IMG/VR virus record: IMGVR_UViG_3300032213_001756
Coordinates: 1 to 50,247 of that record
Source of the DNA: a virus
Length of the DNA: 50,247 nucleotides
Reading direction: 5' to 3' (one strand)
This document shows, piece by piece, positions 9,330-17,822 of this stretch; the first letter of the stretch is position 1, and the number at the start of each line of letters is the position of its first letter. The position numbers were made by a program, and so were the translations under genes. The notes beneath the pieces were generated by a model. It was given only the letters and a program-made list of their open reading frames with translations, was not told the origin of the DNA and searched no databases.

Positions 9330-9955
9330 TGTTTATAAATTTCAAATTTTGACAAATCTGGATATGGGAGTTCTAAATCCTCATTATGTTTAGGCGTTCC
9401 ATCCGTATTATAAAATTGATTCATCATAAGTAATCCACGAGCTGCCAATTCAGGCATCATATAAAAATTCCAACCCAACATATCAAAGTTGTCAGTATGA
9501 TACGAACATTCTCTGCGACCACTATAACGAGCTCGTTTAAACCACAAATGTGCATCATAATTATCTGTTAAAATCGCGCCGCCTTTAGATAACTTGAAAT
9601 GTTTGTATGGACCTGTAAAAGATATACACATATGAGTATTTTTAATATACATGTTGTGTGTAAATCTTAATGCGGCATCCCATACTTTTGTAGGTGCAAG
9701 TTGATACGCTCCTTTAATAGTTTTTCCTTCTACCGGAGTAAATTTAACCTTCGCACCCGCATGAATTATTTCACATGGAACCGATGGATAGGTTCTTGAT
9801 GGAATTGTTATAGTTTGATCTTTAACATTTTCATACATTAATGATAAAAATATAGCGTTGGATGCGTTGTCAACCGTAATTACGTATGGCGCACCTGTAT
9901 ACTTACTTAGTTGTTCTTCAAATTCCTCTGTTATTTTATATACACCCTGTGACAT
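9326..9955 (-). CDS. Short DegT/DnrJ/EryC1/StrS-type sugar aminotransferase homologue
   Basis: The sequence follows the large PLP-binding domain of sugar aminotransferases: YTGAPYVITVDNASNAIFLSL at the start (a stretch at ~19-39), TITIPSRTYPSVPCEIIHAGAKVKF, VWDAALRF with the cofactor aspartate D93, and SFTGPYKHFKLSKGGAILTDN (~112-132), where K118 is the likely Schiff-base lysine by its spacing to the GG pair. Full-length enzymes have ~370-400 residues; this one has 209 and lacks most of the C-terminal small domain. It may be a minimal active form, a partner subunit or a decayed gene. It starts one base after the preceding stop and overlaps the acyltransferase by four bases. A role in making an amino sugar for the module is plausible but uncertain. 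Confidence 0.7.
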   Translation of the reverse strand: MSQGVYKITEEFEEQLSKYTGAPYVITVDNASNAIFLSLMYENVKDQTITIPSRTYPSVPCEIIHAGAKVKFTPVEGKTIKGAYQLAPTKVWDAALRFTHNMYIKNTHMCISFTGPYKHFKLSKGGAILTDNYDAHLWFKRARYSGRRECSYHTDNFDMLGWNFYMMPELAARGLLMMNQFYNTDGTPKHNEDLELPYPDLSKFEIYKQ

Positions 9956-9956
9956 A

Positions 9957-12632
9957 TTATTTTGTAAATGTTTTATAAGTTTTATCTAAAATAGAATAAC
10001 CGTCACACTGTGTGGCAAGTCTCTCAGTTAGTATACCACGTTTTACATTTTTTTCCCAACTAAAATTGTTAAAATATATGTCGGCGGCGTCCCACTTAGC
10101 CGTTCTCAAATATTCAAATAACGTTTTACGTACTCGTTTTGAAAACATAATACATTGTAAACCTATAATTCTATCAGTTACATAACATATATCTTGATTT
10201 TCAGGTTTATATACTATGTTAGATTGTAAAATTCCAGTATCAAGTGTCTTTGTATCCCCAAACGAAAAATAATCGATGTTTTCTTTTCTTAGTATTTCAT
10301 CAACAGATTTTATAGTTTTAATAAAATCCGTTAAATCCACTTCCAATAAACAATCTCCTTCACATAAAATTATGTAATCCAAATCGTCATCAAATTCACT
10401 TAAAATTCCCAACTTGAACGATTCAAAACACCCATAATGAGCTGCTGTCAGAGAATCATTATGTTGTTTTGTTAATGATACATCATGTGGTCTTCTACAA
10501 TTGTGTGACGGTGGTAAGCTTGAATATAATTCATTTGTATGTAATACGTAATTTACACCATATTGTTTTAAAGACTCCAACGACTTTCTTGAAGCAACTT
10601 CCCTGTCATCATTTAGAGTTGTTTGTAAATGTACTAATTTAATTTTAAGAGGATCGACTGTCTTGGTAAAGAAAATTGTACCATTGTGAAAATCTACATA
10701 ATTGTCTTTAAAGTCTTCCTTTATAAGAGAAGCTTGATTTTGTACAACTGATATATTATATCCAAACTTTTCTAAATGTTTAACCAAAGAAATCACCCTT
10801 TTATCAAAATTATCATGGTATTCGACTAATATTGAGTCTATCTTTTTAAAAGTTGATTCTCCAAGCGAGTGCAAAATTTCATATTCCGCTGCCTCGACAT
10901 CCAATTTCAACATTGTTATTTTTGGCAAATTATAATCATTAATTACATCGTCCACAGTAATACAATCAACTTCTATTTCACGAATAGAATGTGTTTCATT
11001 TTTCAAATGATCTGCGAATATGGAACCAATTGTAGAATTATCGTCTGTTATGTAAAACTTTATTTTTTTACGTTCACCTGCTATAGCTTTATCTATTACA
11101 GTTACATTACTATCATTTCGAGTAAGATGTCTTAAATTTTGTAAACATTTATTATTTGGTTCAATAGAAAATACTCGTTTTGCTCCTTTTTGCAAACACA
11201 ATTTTGTAAATAACCCGGAATTGGCTCCTACGTCTAAAACTATATCCAAATACTTTTCAAATTGAAAACAATCGTATCTATTGTGTACAAACATTTCATT
11301 GTAATTATTAAACAAACAATCAAATGGATCTATAGTATCTAAAACAACTGTTCTTGTCTTCGGAACATCTTTTATAAATAGGTCTTTATAAGATACCAAT
11401 TTTTTATCTTTATCATAAACTTCTATTTTCACACCTCTCATCGATGGTTGATCGATAAATGAATATGCGTGTATTGGAATTGGTATAGACCACATCCAAT
11501 TATTATTTGCAAAGTTGGCGCTATAATAATACATTGATGCGTTAGAATCAATGTCTTTGAAAACCACATAATAAAAAGCACTGTCAGATTTTTTATAATT
11601 AAAATTGAACTTGTTCAGTTGTGGTTCAAAGTTAACATCGAATATGTCATCAAAATTTATTAAAGTTGAAACGTTTGAGCTTATTACTTTTGATTTAATC
11701 AAATTAAGGTTGTCATTAGTATCTTCATTTAACCAGGAAATATTTTTATATTTATCGTACATACCACAATAAACTGGCAAATTATACATCAATATTGGCA
11801 TTTCCCACCCTATAGCTTCACGTAATACAAGTGGACTTGTTTCTTTATCATGATTGTTGCCTTTTGAAGTAAACAGAAATACATCCATTGCATTGTAAAA
11901 AGTATCAACGTCTTTGCGTTCACCCCACCATTTACAATTAGCCGGAAATTCTTTCATTAAAGGTTCCCAATACCACTTAAAATTGTCTGCTTGATTACCG
12001 ACGAAGTGAAACTGAACATTTTCGTGTAAAAGAGATTTAGCATAATTAATAATTTCATCTTGATTTTTACGAGCTGTAAATAATCCTACATTTAAAAAGT
12101 GTGTTTTGTTTGGATCCAATCCTAAATTTATTAAAGACTGGGTTCTATCATTTTTTTTCTTGTACTCAATTGGGTATTCAACTATTGTAATAGGAACGTT
12201 TAAACAAGATAATGTTTTTCTTTGATGTTCACTAATAAAAGCAAATCTATCAGGAAAAAATAATTTATTTTTAGCTTCAAAACTACTATCGTGAGAAGTT
12301 TCAATTATTTTATAAGTTCTATTTTTATTATAAATTTGTTTTGCCAAATTAATGTCACAAAAAAATTCTGGCATTTCTTCGAAATGGATTATATCTGGAT
12401 TAATTTTTTGAATTAGATCTAGTAAATCGAATTTATTAACACCTAGTGTAATTAATTTCTCTTTCAACAATTCTACTAGTTGATTTCTTTGAACTACTAA
12501 TTTACCACCTGTAATGTCACTATATTCTACACAATATATTTCATGTTGATTGTTCAACAACTGAATTTTTTTAAGTAGATATTGTGGAGCGCCGCCTGTA
12601 GATAAATGTGGAGCTATAAATAGTATTTTCAT
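9957..12632 (-). CDS. Three-domain protein: GT4 glycosyltransferase, FkbM methyltransferase, GT-A-like domain
   Basis: Residues ~1-315 are a GT4 transferase (LFIAPHLSTGGAPQYLLKK at the start, NVGLFTARKNQDEI ~181-194, KETSPLVLREAIGWEMPIL ~263-281). A beta-rich linker covers ~320-430. Residues ~440-660 are an FkbM-type SAM-dependent methyltransferase: FEKYLDIVLDVGANSGLFTK with DVGANSG at 467-473, SIEPN at 489-493, LKLDVEAAEYEIL at ~575-587. Residues ~665-891 look like a GT-A transferase: HYGCFESFKLGIL, then DYIILCEGDCLLEVD with an acidic EGD motif (758-760), and DRIIGLQCIMFSKRV. It is the first gene of the glycan module, 8 bases after the Mre11-Rad50 stop, with an AAGAGA ribosome site. The fusion suggests sugar addition followed by O-methylation and a further sugar. 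The reading frame is uninterrupted. Substrates are not visible. Confidence 0.8.
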   Translation of the reverse strand: MKILFIAPHLSTGGAPQYLLKKIQLLNNQHEIYCVEYSDITGGKLVVQRNQLVELLKEKLITLGVNKFDLLDLIQKINPDIIHFEEMPEFFCDINLAKQIYNKNRTYKIIETSHDSSFEAKNKLFFPDRFAFISEHQRKTLSCLNVPITIVEYPIEYKKKNDRTQSLINLGLDPNKTHFLNVGLFTARKNQDEIINYAKSLLHENVQFHFVGNQADNFKWYWEPLMKEFPANCKWWGERKDVDTFYNAMDVFLFTSKGNNHDKETSPLVLREAIGWEMPILMYNLPVYCGMYDKYKNISWLNEDTNDNLNLIKSKVISSNVSTLINFDDIFDVNFEPQLNKFNFNYKKSDSAFYYVVFKDIDSNASMYYYSANFANNNWMWSIPIPIHAYSFIDQPSMRGVKIEVYDKDKKLVSYKDLFIKDVPKTRTVVLDTIDPFDCLFNNYNEMFVHNRYDCFQFEKYLDIVLDVGANSGLFTKLCLQKGAKRVFSIEPNNKCLQNLRHLTRNDSNVTVIDKAIAGERKKIKFYITDDNSTIGSIFADHLKNETHSIREIEVDCITVDDVINDYNLPKITMLKLDVEAAEYEILHSLGESTFKKIDSILVEYHDNFDKRVISLVKHLEKFGYNISVVQNQASLIKEDFKDNYVDFHNGTIFFTKTVDPLKIKLVHLQTTLNDDREVASRKSLESLKQYGVNYVLHTNELYSSLPPSHNCRRPHDVSLTKQHNDSLTAAHYGCFESFKLGILSEFDDDLDYIILCEGDCLLEVDLTDFIKTIKSVDEILRKENIDYFSFGDTKTLDTGILQSNIVYKPENQDICYVTDRIIGLQCIMFSKRVRKTLFEYLRTAKWDAADIYFNNFSWEKNVKRGILTERLATQCDGYSILDKTYKTFTK

Positions 12633-12640
12633 ATATTCTC

Positions 12641-15600
12641 TTATTTATATACTACTTTACTAAACCCATTATCTTTTTTTATTTCGATTTGTTCGTCTAC
12701 CATGTCTCGCATTTGATCCAAATGACTAATTACCCAAATAAAATCAAATTGATGTTTCAAATAACTAAACAAAGCTCCCATCTGACCCAAATGATCACTA
12801 TCTGCACATCCGAATCCTTCATCGATACAAATAATATTTGGTCTTGGTAGATTACTAATATTGATTAAAGCTACTCTAATAGCCAAACCACTGACAAACT
12901 TCTCCATGCCACTAGCCATTTCTAATGGCCAACGTTTATCATCATAAACAATGTTAGTCATAATGTTCTTGCCGTCTGTCTGAAGAGTGATAGAGAATTC
13001 AACAAGTTGTTGTAGAATATTATTTACCTCTTTTTCAATTTCAGGCAATGTTTTGGTGATGATTTCATACGGAATGCCATCTCGACTAATAATATTAGTA
13101 TACAACTTATAAGCCTCATATGAAGCTTCAAGTTCCTTAACTTTATTTAGTTGTTCTGTAGTATTTTTATATTGTAATTCTAACTTGCCTTTTTCAGTAG
13201 AAGAGGTAAACAATCTATTATTTACTGATTTAATCTCCGATTCAATATTTTTAACAATAGTTTTTACTTCATTAACACTAACAAGTAGTTTAGAATTGTT
13301 TTCAATAATATCTTTGTTCTTATAAAAAGTATCAATATTTTGAATTACCCTGTTCAAATCATTTTGCAATCGGATCTTGAAGTTTTCATCACGCAATATT
13401 GCCGTAGATAAAACTTCCTTGGTCTTTTCTAATTTAACTTTTTCAGCATCTACACGTTGACATTCCTTATAACGAGATTCAATATCTCCAAACGAATCCA
13501 ACTTAGATTTGATAACATTAAATTCTTCTACTAAGATTTTGCCCTTGTTTTTATCAAGTTCAAGTTCTTCCTTAGTTTTGATAGCATCTTTTACGAATAC
13601 GTTATTTACGCAGTAAGTGCAATTAGGATCATACTTGTGTTCCTCTAACTTTTTTAACTTATCAATTTTATTCTTAACTACTACCTTAAGTTTTTCTATT
13701 TCAGAAGACTTTTTAGACTCGTTATCTTTACAGATTTTATATTGATCATAATCACTTTCTATATTTTCACAACTCTTCAAAGAAGAAGATAAATTTGAAA
13801 GTTGTGTTTCAATTGAAGAAAACTTAGTTTTCTTCTGGTTTATATCAGTTTCAAATGTATCGATCTTAGATCCCAATTGTGTCTTTTCAGATTCCAATTC
13901 TATAATATCAAAATCAAAATTAGCTGTTTTAATGATATTATTAGACAACTCTAGAAGCTTATTATTCTGATCTTCTTTTTTGACCTCTAAATCTTTAATA
14001 TCACAATTATACTGTGATATATTTTTATTATTTAGATCAATACTACCAGAAACATTTTGTAAATCTTCAATTAAACTATCTTTGCTGATGTTCTTAAGTA
14101 ATGTATTTGTTTCTTTAAACTTATCGTTTGCAATAGTGTATAACTGATCAAATACAGTTAGACCCATAAATTGGCACAATAAGTCTTTACGTTCAGTTTG
14201 GCCCAAATCAATAAATGATCCAGATTTACTATTCTGAATACTCAGTACAGTAAGAATAAAATCTTCATATGTACCAACATAATCTCTGATAATATCGTTG
14301 GTACTACGGCGAGCTTCACCATTTAATGGGACTTCGTTGCCATTTTCAATTTTATAAAACTTGACATCTACTTTGACATTTCCTTTTTTATCAGCCTTAC
14401 CTTCACGTTCAATGAAATAATCCATCCCGTTTACTTCAAAGTTAAACTTACAACGAAAACTCATTTTTTGAGTATTCAAAACGTGTACGGCTTTATACCC
14501 CTTACTAAACTTGTCAAACACACAAAAAGCAAGTGCGTCCATAATACTAGACTTACCACTTGCATTTGGTGCAAATAATCCAATAGTACCTTTTAATTTA
14601 GTAAAGTCAATTAAGTTTCCTTCACCATAACTAAACATATTATCAAATTCAAAAATCTTTGGCTTCCAACGAATATTCTTTGGAGCTTTATCTTTTGGTA
14701 TTTCCAAATTAATAGTTTTATTCAACTCTTTGACTTTATAAATCAAATCAGTTGAAACACTCTTTGATAGAAGATTTTCTTCAATCAGTTTATTTTGATA
14801 GTCTACATCAAAGATATTATGGATATCAAATATTTGCCCAGATTTTAAAGTCAAATCTGTTGTGGGTTCATCAATTCGATTAAATGTGGTCTCAATGATA
14901 TCACACTTATTCTTCACCTCATTGATGATTTCTTTTACCTGAGATGGAATAGATTCACAACAAAGTGTACGAATGCGAACTTTTGATGGAATATTGCTGA
15001 TGTCTGTGACTAATTTACCTTTATTGATTTCAATTGTATAAAAACCATAATCATTCTTAAGTTCATAGTGTTTATAAACTTTTCTCTTTAGATCCCACAT
15101 CAAAAATCCGTGTCCTTTAAGATCTTCGCCGTGATTCTGTTGAATCATAGATCCAGCGTATACAATTACAGGTTTACTTTCAGTTTCATCATATTCTTGT
15201 AGAATTTGATGTTTATGAATGTCACCCAACATTGCAATGTGATGTCCATCAAATAGTTCATTTGTAATAGCACGATTACTTACAGTATATCCAACATCAG
15301 TAACAGCGTGGTTTACTGGACCGTGGAATAACGCAATGTGATGATTTGTTTCTACACGATGTTTAGATGGAATATCCTTATATCGAATGTACTTATCGGG
15401 ATCATCAAATACACTGAAGTTATTAAACAATATATTTTGATAACGATATACCTCGGTATCCTTTAGATAATAAAGATTTGGGTGATTTAATGCCTGTACA
15501 ATTGGAGTTAAACAATCCAATCTTGACTTGTTTGCCAACGTAGCATCGTGATTTCCAGCTGTTAAAATTACGGGTACACGATCAGCACAACTTTTTAGAA

Positions 15601-15826
15601 AGTCGCTTCCAATTTTAACGCACTCGGGACTTAAATCTGATTTGTTGTGAAAAACATCGCCAGCAATAACTAAGATTGCATTTAAAGTCTTAGCTTTGTC
15701 TAATGCATTATAAAACCTTTCAAATACAGATGTATACTCATCATGTCGTTTTGTCAAACGAATGTGAATATCTGCAATATGCATCACACAATTGATTTTG
15801 TCGTCGGTATTTTTTAATACGATCAT
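12641..15826 (-). CDS. Single-chain Mre11-Rad50 (SbcD-SbcC; T4 gp47-gp46 fusion)
   Basis: The protein joins the nuclease and ATPase of the DNA-end processing complex that makes 3-prime tails for recombination-dependent replication. Residues 1-~380 are the phosphodiesterase: DIH (19-21), GDVFH (56-60), GNHDA (91-95), H168 in FHGPVNH and GDIHKHQ (201-207). Residues ~388-1061 are the Rad50 part: Walker A GLFAPNASGKSS (416-427), long coiled coils, a zinc-hook CTYC (C736, C739), signature ASGMEKFVSGLA (971-982), Walker B IICIDEGFG (998-1006) and H-loop VISHLD (1032-1037). Every key motif is intact. T4 uses two genes for these subunits, so the one-chain arrangement is unusual. The start overlaps the primase stop by four bases, which links replication and recombination functions in one operon. 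Confidence 0.95.
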   Translation of the reverse strand: MIVLKNTDDKINCVMHIADIHIRLTKRHDEYTSVFERFYNALDKAKTLNAILVIAGDVFHNKSDLSPECVKIGSDFLKSCADRVPVILTAGNHDATLANKSRLDCLTPIVQALNHPNLYYLKDTEVYRYQNILFNNFSVFDDPDKYIRYKDIPSKHRVETNHHIALFHGPVNHAVTDVGYTVSNRAITNELFDGHHIAMLGDIHKHQILQEYDETESKPVIVYAGSMIQQNHGEDLKGHGFLMWDLKRKVYKHYELKNDYGFYTIEINKGKLVTDISNIPSKVRIRTLCCESIPSQVKEIINEVKNKCDIIETTFNRIDEPTTDLTLKSGQIFDIHNIFDVDYQNKLIEENLLSKSVSTDLIYKVKELNKTINLEIPKDKAPKNIRWKPKIFEFDNMFSYGEGNLIDFTKLKGTIGLFAPNASGKSSIMDALAFCVFDKFSKGYKAVHVLNTQKMSFRCKFNFEVNGMDYFIEREGKADKKGNVKVDVKFYKIENGNEVPLNGEARRSTNDIIRDYVGTYEDFILTVLSIQNSKSGSFIDLGQTERKDLLCQFMGLTVFDQLYTIANDKFKETNTLLKNISKDSLIEDLQNVSGSIDLNNKNISQYNCDIKDLEVKKEDQNNKLLELSNNIIKTANFDFDIIELESEKTQLGSKIDTFETDINQKKTKFSSIETQLSNLSSSLKSCENIESDYDQYKICKDNESKKSSEIEKLKVVVKNKIDKLKKLEEHKYDPNCTYCVNNVFVKDAIKTKEELELDKNKGKILVEEFNVIKSKLDSFGDIESRYKECQRVDAEKVKLEKTKEVLSTAILRDENFKIRLQNDLNRVIQNIDTFYKNKDIIENNSKLLVSVNEVKTIVKNIESEIKSVNNRLFTSSTEKGKLELQYKNTTEQLNKVKELEASYEAYKLYTNIISRDGIPYEIITKTLPEIEKEVNNILQQLVEFSITLQTDGKNIMTNIVYDDKRWPLEMASGMEKFVSGLAIRVALINISNLPRPNIICIDEGFGCADSDHLGQMGALFSYLKHQFDFIWVISHLDQMRDMVDEQIEIKKDNGFSKVVYK

Positions 15827-16737
15827 AGTTTATTTGTTAATTTATATCTGTATAGTAGACTTTCATCCATTATAACACTGCTGCTGATGGTTTGCCAAGT
15901 TTTTATATGTCCTATTTCATTCGGATCTTTTCCGTCCAGTAAAATTAGACGAGCTTCAATATCATTAGAAATTAAAAATTCACATATTTTCAAACTAGAT
16001 CCCAAAGCATCATTATCCAACAAAACATTTACATATGGCGGTCTATATTCCATTAGTTTCATTTTTAACTTCCGAGACATAGTTTTCCCAAATAAAGGCA
16101 CAACATTATACTTTACAGAAAGTGCATCAAATGGTCCTTCAACGATTGTAATGGGTTTAGTAAAATCGGTAAACAGTTCAAATCCGATAATGTCTTTACT
16201 ACCATCACACAATCTGTATTTGAGCTTACTGCTATAAAAATCTCTACCACAATAAAAATTTAAATTTCCATCTTTATCATATGACGGCACTATTACTCTA
16301 TTAGCAAATTGACCGGACGCACAATATCCTATATTGTAACGTACAATTTCGTGTATAGTTAAATTTCGTTTGAAACAATAATTAAGTGCGTGTTTATATA
16401 TCAAATCGCCATTTGATTTGTATAATGGTTTAAATTCAATTGGTAAAGTTAGTGTCTTTTTCTCTTCGGGTACATAACTTACTCTGATTTTATTCTTACA
16501 TAAAATCTGATAATATTCAGAAGACGCTTTTAGTTTCTTAAGAAGAGATGTAAAACTCTTGCCGCTAAATCCACATACCCAACACTGGTAATATCCAGTT
16601 GTAGTATTAATGTTCAGTTTACGTTTGTGATGATTGCAGTTTGTACAAAACACAAGTATTTCAGCGCCACCTTTTTGAATGTGTGGTTTTTGCTTAAACA
16701 ACTTTGATAGTGTTTCTATAACCGAACTATTAATCAT
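15823..16737 (-). CDS. 61: DnaG-type primase (T4 gp61-like)
   Basis: This primase makes RNA primers at the phage replication fork. The N-terminus carries a zinc-binding set FCTNC (C31, C34) and YQCWVCGFSGKSF (C52, C55). A central part includes FANRVIVPSYDKDGNLNFY (~144-161), typical of the primase core. The TOPRIM motifs are ITIVEGPFDALS with E200 and LLDNDALG with D241 and D243. At 304 residues it is close to T4 gp61 (~340) and shorter than bacterial DnaG, with no room for a C-terminal helicase-binding domain. The gene overlaps the fused Mre11-Rad50 start by four bases. A sigma70-like arrangement lies directly upstream, but it would give an almost leaderless message, so I do not annotate it. 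Confidence 0.88.
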   Translation of the reverse strand: MINSSVIETLSKLFKQKPHIQKGGAEILVFCTNCNHHKRKLNINTTTGYYQCWVCGFSGKSFTSLLKKLKASSEYYQILCKNKIRVSYVPEEKKTLTLPIEFKPLYKSNGDLIYKHALNYCFKRNLTIHEIVRYNIGYCASGQFANRVIVPSYDKDGNLNFYCGRDFYSSKLKYRLCDGSKDIIGFELFTDFTKPITIVEGPFDALSVKYNVVPLFGKTMSRKLKMKLMEYRPPYVNVLLDNDALGSSLKICEFLISNDIEARLILLDGKDPNEIGHIKTWQTISSSVIMDESLLYRYKLTNKL

Positions 16738-16779
16738 TTCATCTTAGAATAACAGATGATTTAAATAAAATCAAGTCTT

Positions 16780-17289
16780 TTAATTCTTATACAAACCCGC
16801 AACTATAGCGTCATACATATCGCCATTACGTTCATCCCAATTACCTTTTTTATTTTTAGCAGTAAAATTCAATACATCTGGGATTAACGATTCAAGTTCT
16901 CGTTTGACAAAATCTTTTGACTTGATTCCTTTGATTCTACATTTACCAAACAATTGTTTTCTCATGGTATTAACCGATAACAAATTAACTTTCTTTTTAA
17001 AATGTTCTTCTATAATATATGCAAAAACAGCATTATGTCTGGCTAATGTAATAATAACTTGTTGACTAGTAAATCCTCCTGCAAATCCGCTTAATGCAGC
17101 TTCAAGATTAATTTCATCAAATCTTTCAATCTCTTTTGTCTTTTCGAGATACGAAATAACATGAAAAGTTTTTTCTTTTGTAGTTTCTAATTTTTTTGTA
17201 TCTACGAAACCAGCAGAAAGAATCTTTCCATTTTCACAGAAAGACCAACCAGTTGTAGATGTTGATGAATCTAATCCTAATATAACCAT
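16780..17289 (-). CDS. RuvC-like Holliday junction resolvase
   Basis: The 169-residue protein has the RNase H fold pattern of RuvC-type junction resolvases. It has VILGLDSSTSTTGWSF with D7, DEINLEAAL with E63, and a C-terminal GDMYDAIVAGLY with D157 and D160, giving the four expected acidic residues. The length matches bacterial RuvC (~170). T4 itself resolves junctions with the unrelated endonuclease VII (gp49), so this gene probably replaces that role: removing branches from replicating DNA before packaging. It sits between a small structural-type gene and the primase in the same orientation. Confidence is high for the fold and moderate for the exact substrate. Confidence 0.8.
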   Translation of the reverse strand: MVILGLDSSTSTTGWSFCENGKILSAGFVDTKKLETTKEKTFHVISYLEKTKEIERFDEINLEAALSGFAGGFTSQQVIITLARHNAVFAYIIEEHFKKKVNLLSVNTMRKQLFGKCRIKGIKSKDFVKRELESLIPDVLNFTAKNKKGNWDERNGDMYDAIVAGLYKN

Positions 17290-17301
17290 TTAAAATATAT
17301 A

Positions 17302-17796
17302 TCAACGGGTAAATGATCCGTTGGTATATTTTTTGTCATTAAATCCTTTAACGTATCTGGATAATTCTAAACTTCTTTGTCCAGCTACGTCTTTAAACTG
17401 ACTAGCTCCAAGTGAAGTTTGTAGTCTAAAACCAGGATCTTTAGTATATAGAGCATCTTGCAATGAAGCATTTCCATTCCAATTTGTAGAAATTTTATTT
17501 ACTCCGGTTTTTAGAACAGGACCATTACTTGTTTTATCACTATAATTCAAAGCCTTGCTATTAAAGTTTTCTGTACCTGTATTAGCTCCTACGCCAAAAC
17601 CAGGTTCAACTGTATATTCCACTGATTTTTGTGTAAATCCATATGGAGCGGTTACACCTTTAATCATAGTATTCTTTCCAGAATCATATGCGGAAAATGC
17701 TCCTCCTGCTGGAGCTTTGGAATAATAAAGATCTAAAATTCCTTTAAATAATGATGTACGATTTATTTTTGAAGTATCTGAAGCGATTGTTGCCAT
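17302..17796 (-). CDS. Unidentified protein at the end of the structural block
   Basis: I do not recognise this 164-residue protein. It has no membrane segment or signal peptide. It is rich in Gly, Ser, Thr and Asn, and contains SKAPAGGAFSAYDSGKNT and the charged end GQRSLELSRYVKGFNDKK. Composition and position directly after the large propeller protein suggest a virion component. The stop lies 12 bases before the resolvase ATG. A TATTTATT variant of the recurrent element is found upstream (about 25 bases before the ATG). A small baseplate or neck protein is possible; nothing in the sequence decides it. Confidence 0.7.
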   Translation of the reverse strand: MATIASDTSKINRTSLFKGILDLYYSKAPAGGAFSAYDSGKNTMIKGVTAPYGFTQKSVEYTVEPGFGVGANTGTENFNSKALNYSDKTSNGPVLKTGVNKISTNWNGNASLQDALYTKDPGFRLQTSLGASQFKDVAGQRSLELSRYVKGFNDKKYTNGSFTR

Positions 17797-17822
17797 AAAT
17801 GTCTATTTTATAATAAATATAA

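Noticed and set aside
9957-12632. Assembly artefact joining three genes
   Set aside because: The frame is continuous, the linker regions have normal composition, and no partial start or stop signals remain at the joints. It stays possible until read coverage is checked.
15887-16237. 116-codon plus-strand frame over the primase gene
   Set aside because: It is antisense to the TOPRIM region of a clear primase and has no ribosome site or recognisable domain.
16746-16774. TTGATT-17-TATTCT before the primase gene
   Set aside because: It resembles a sigma70 promoter, but the start would lie about 2 bases before the ATG, and both boxes are imperfect. It is probably chance in A+T-rich DNA.
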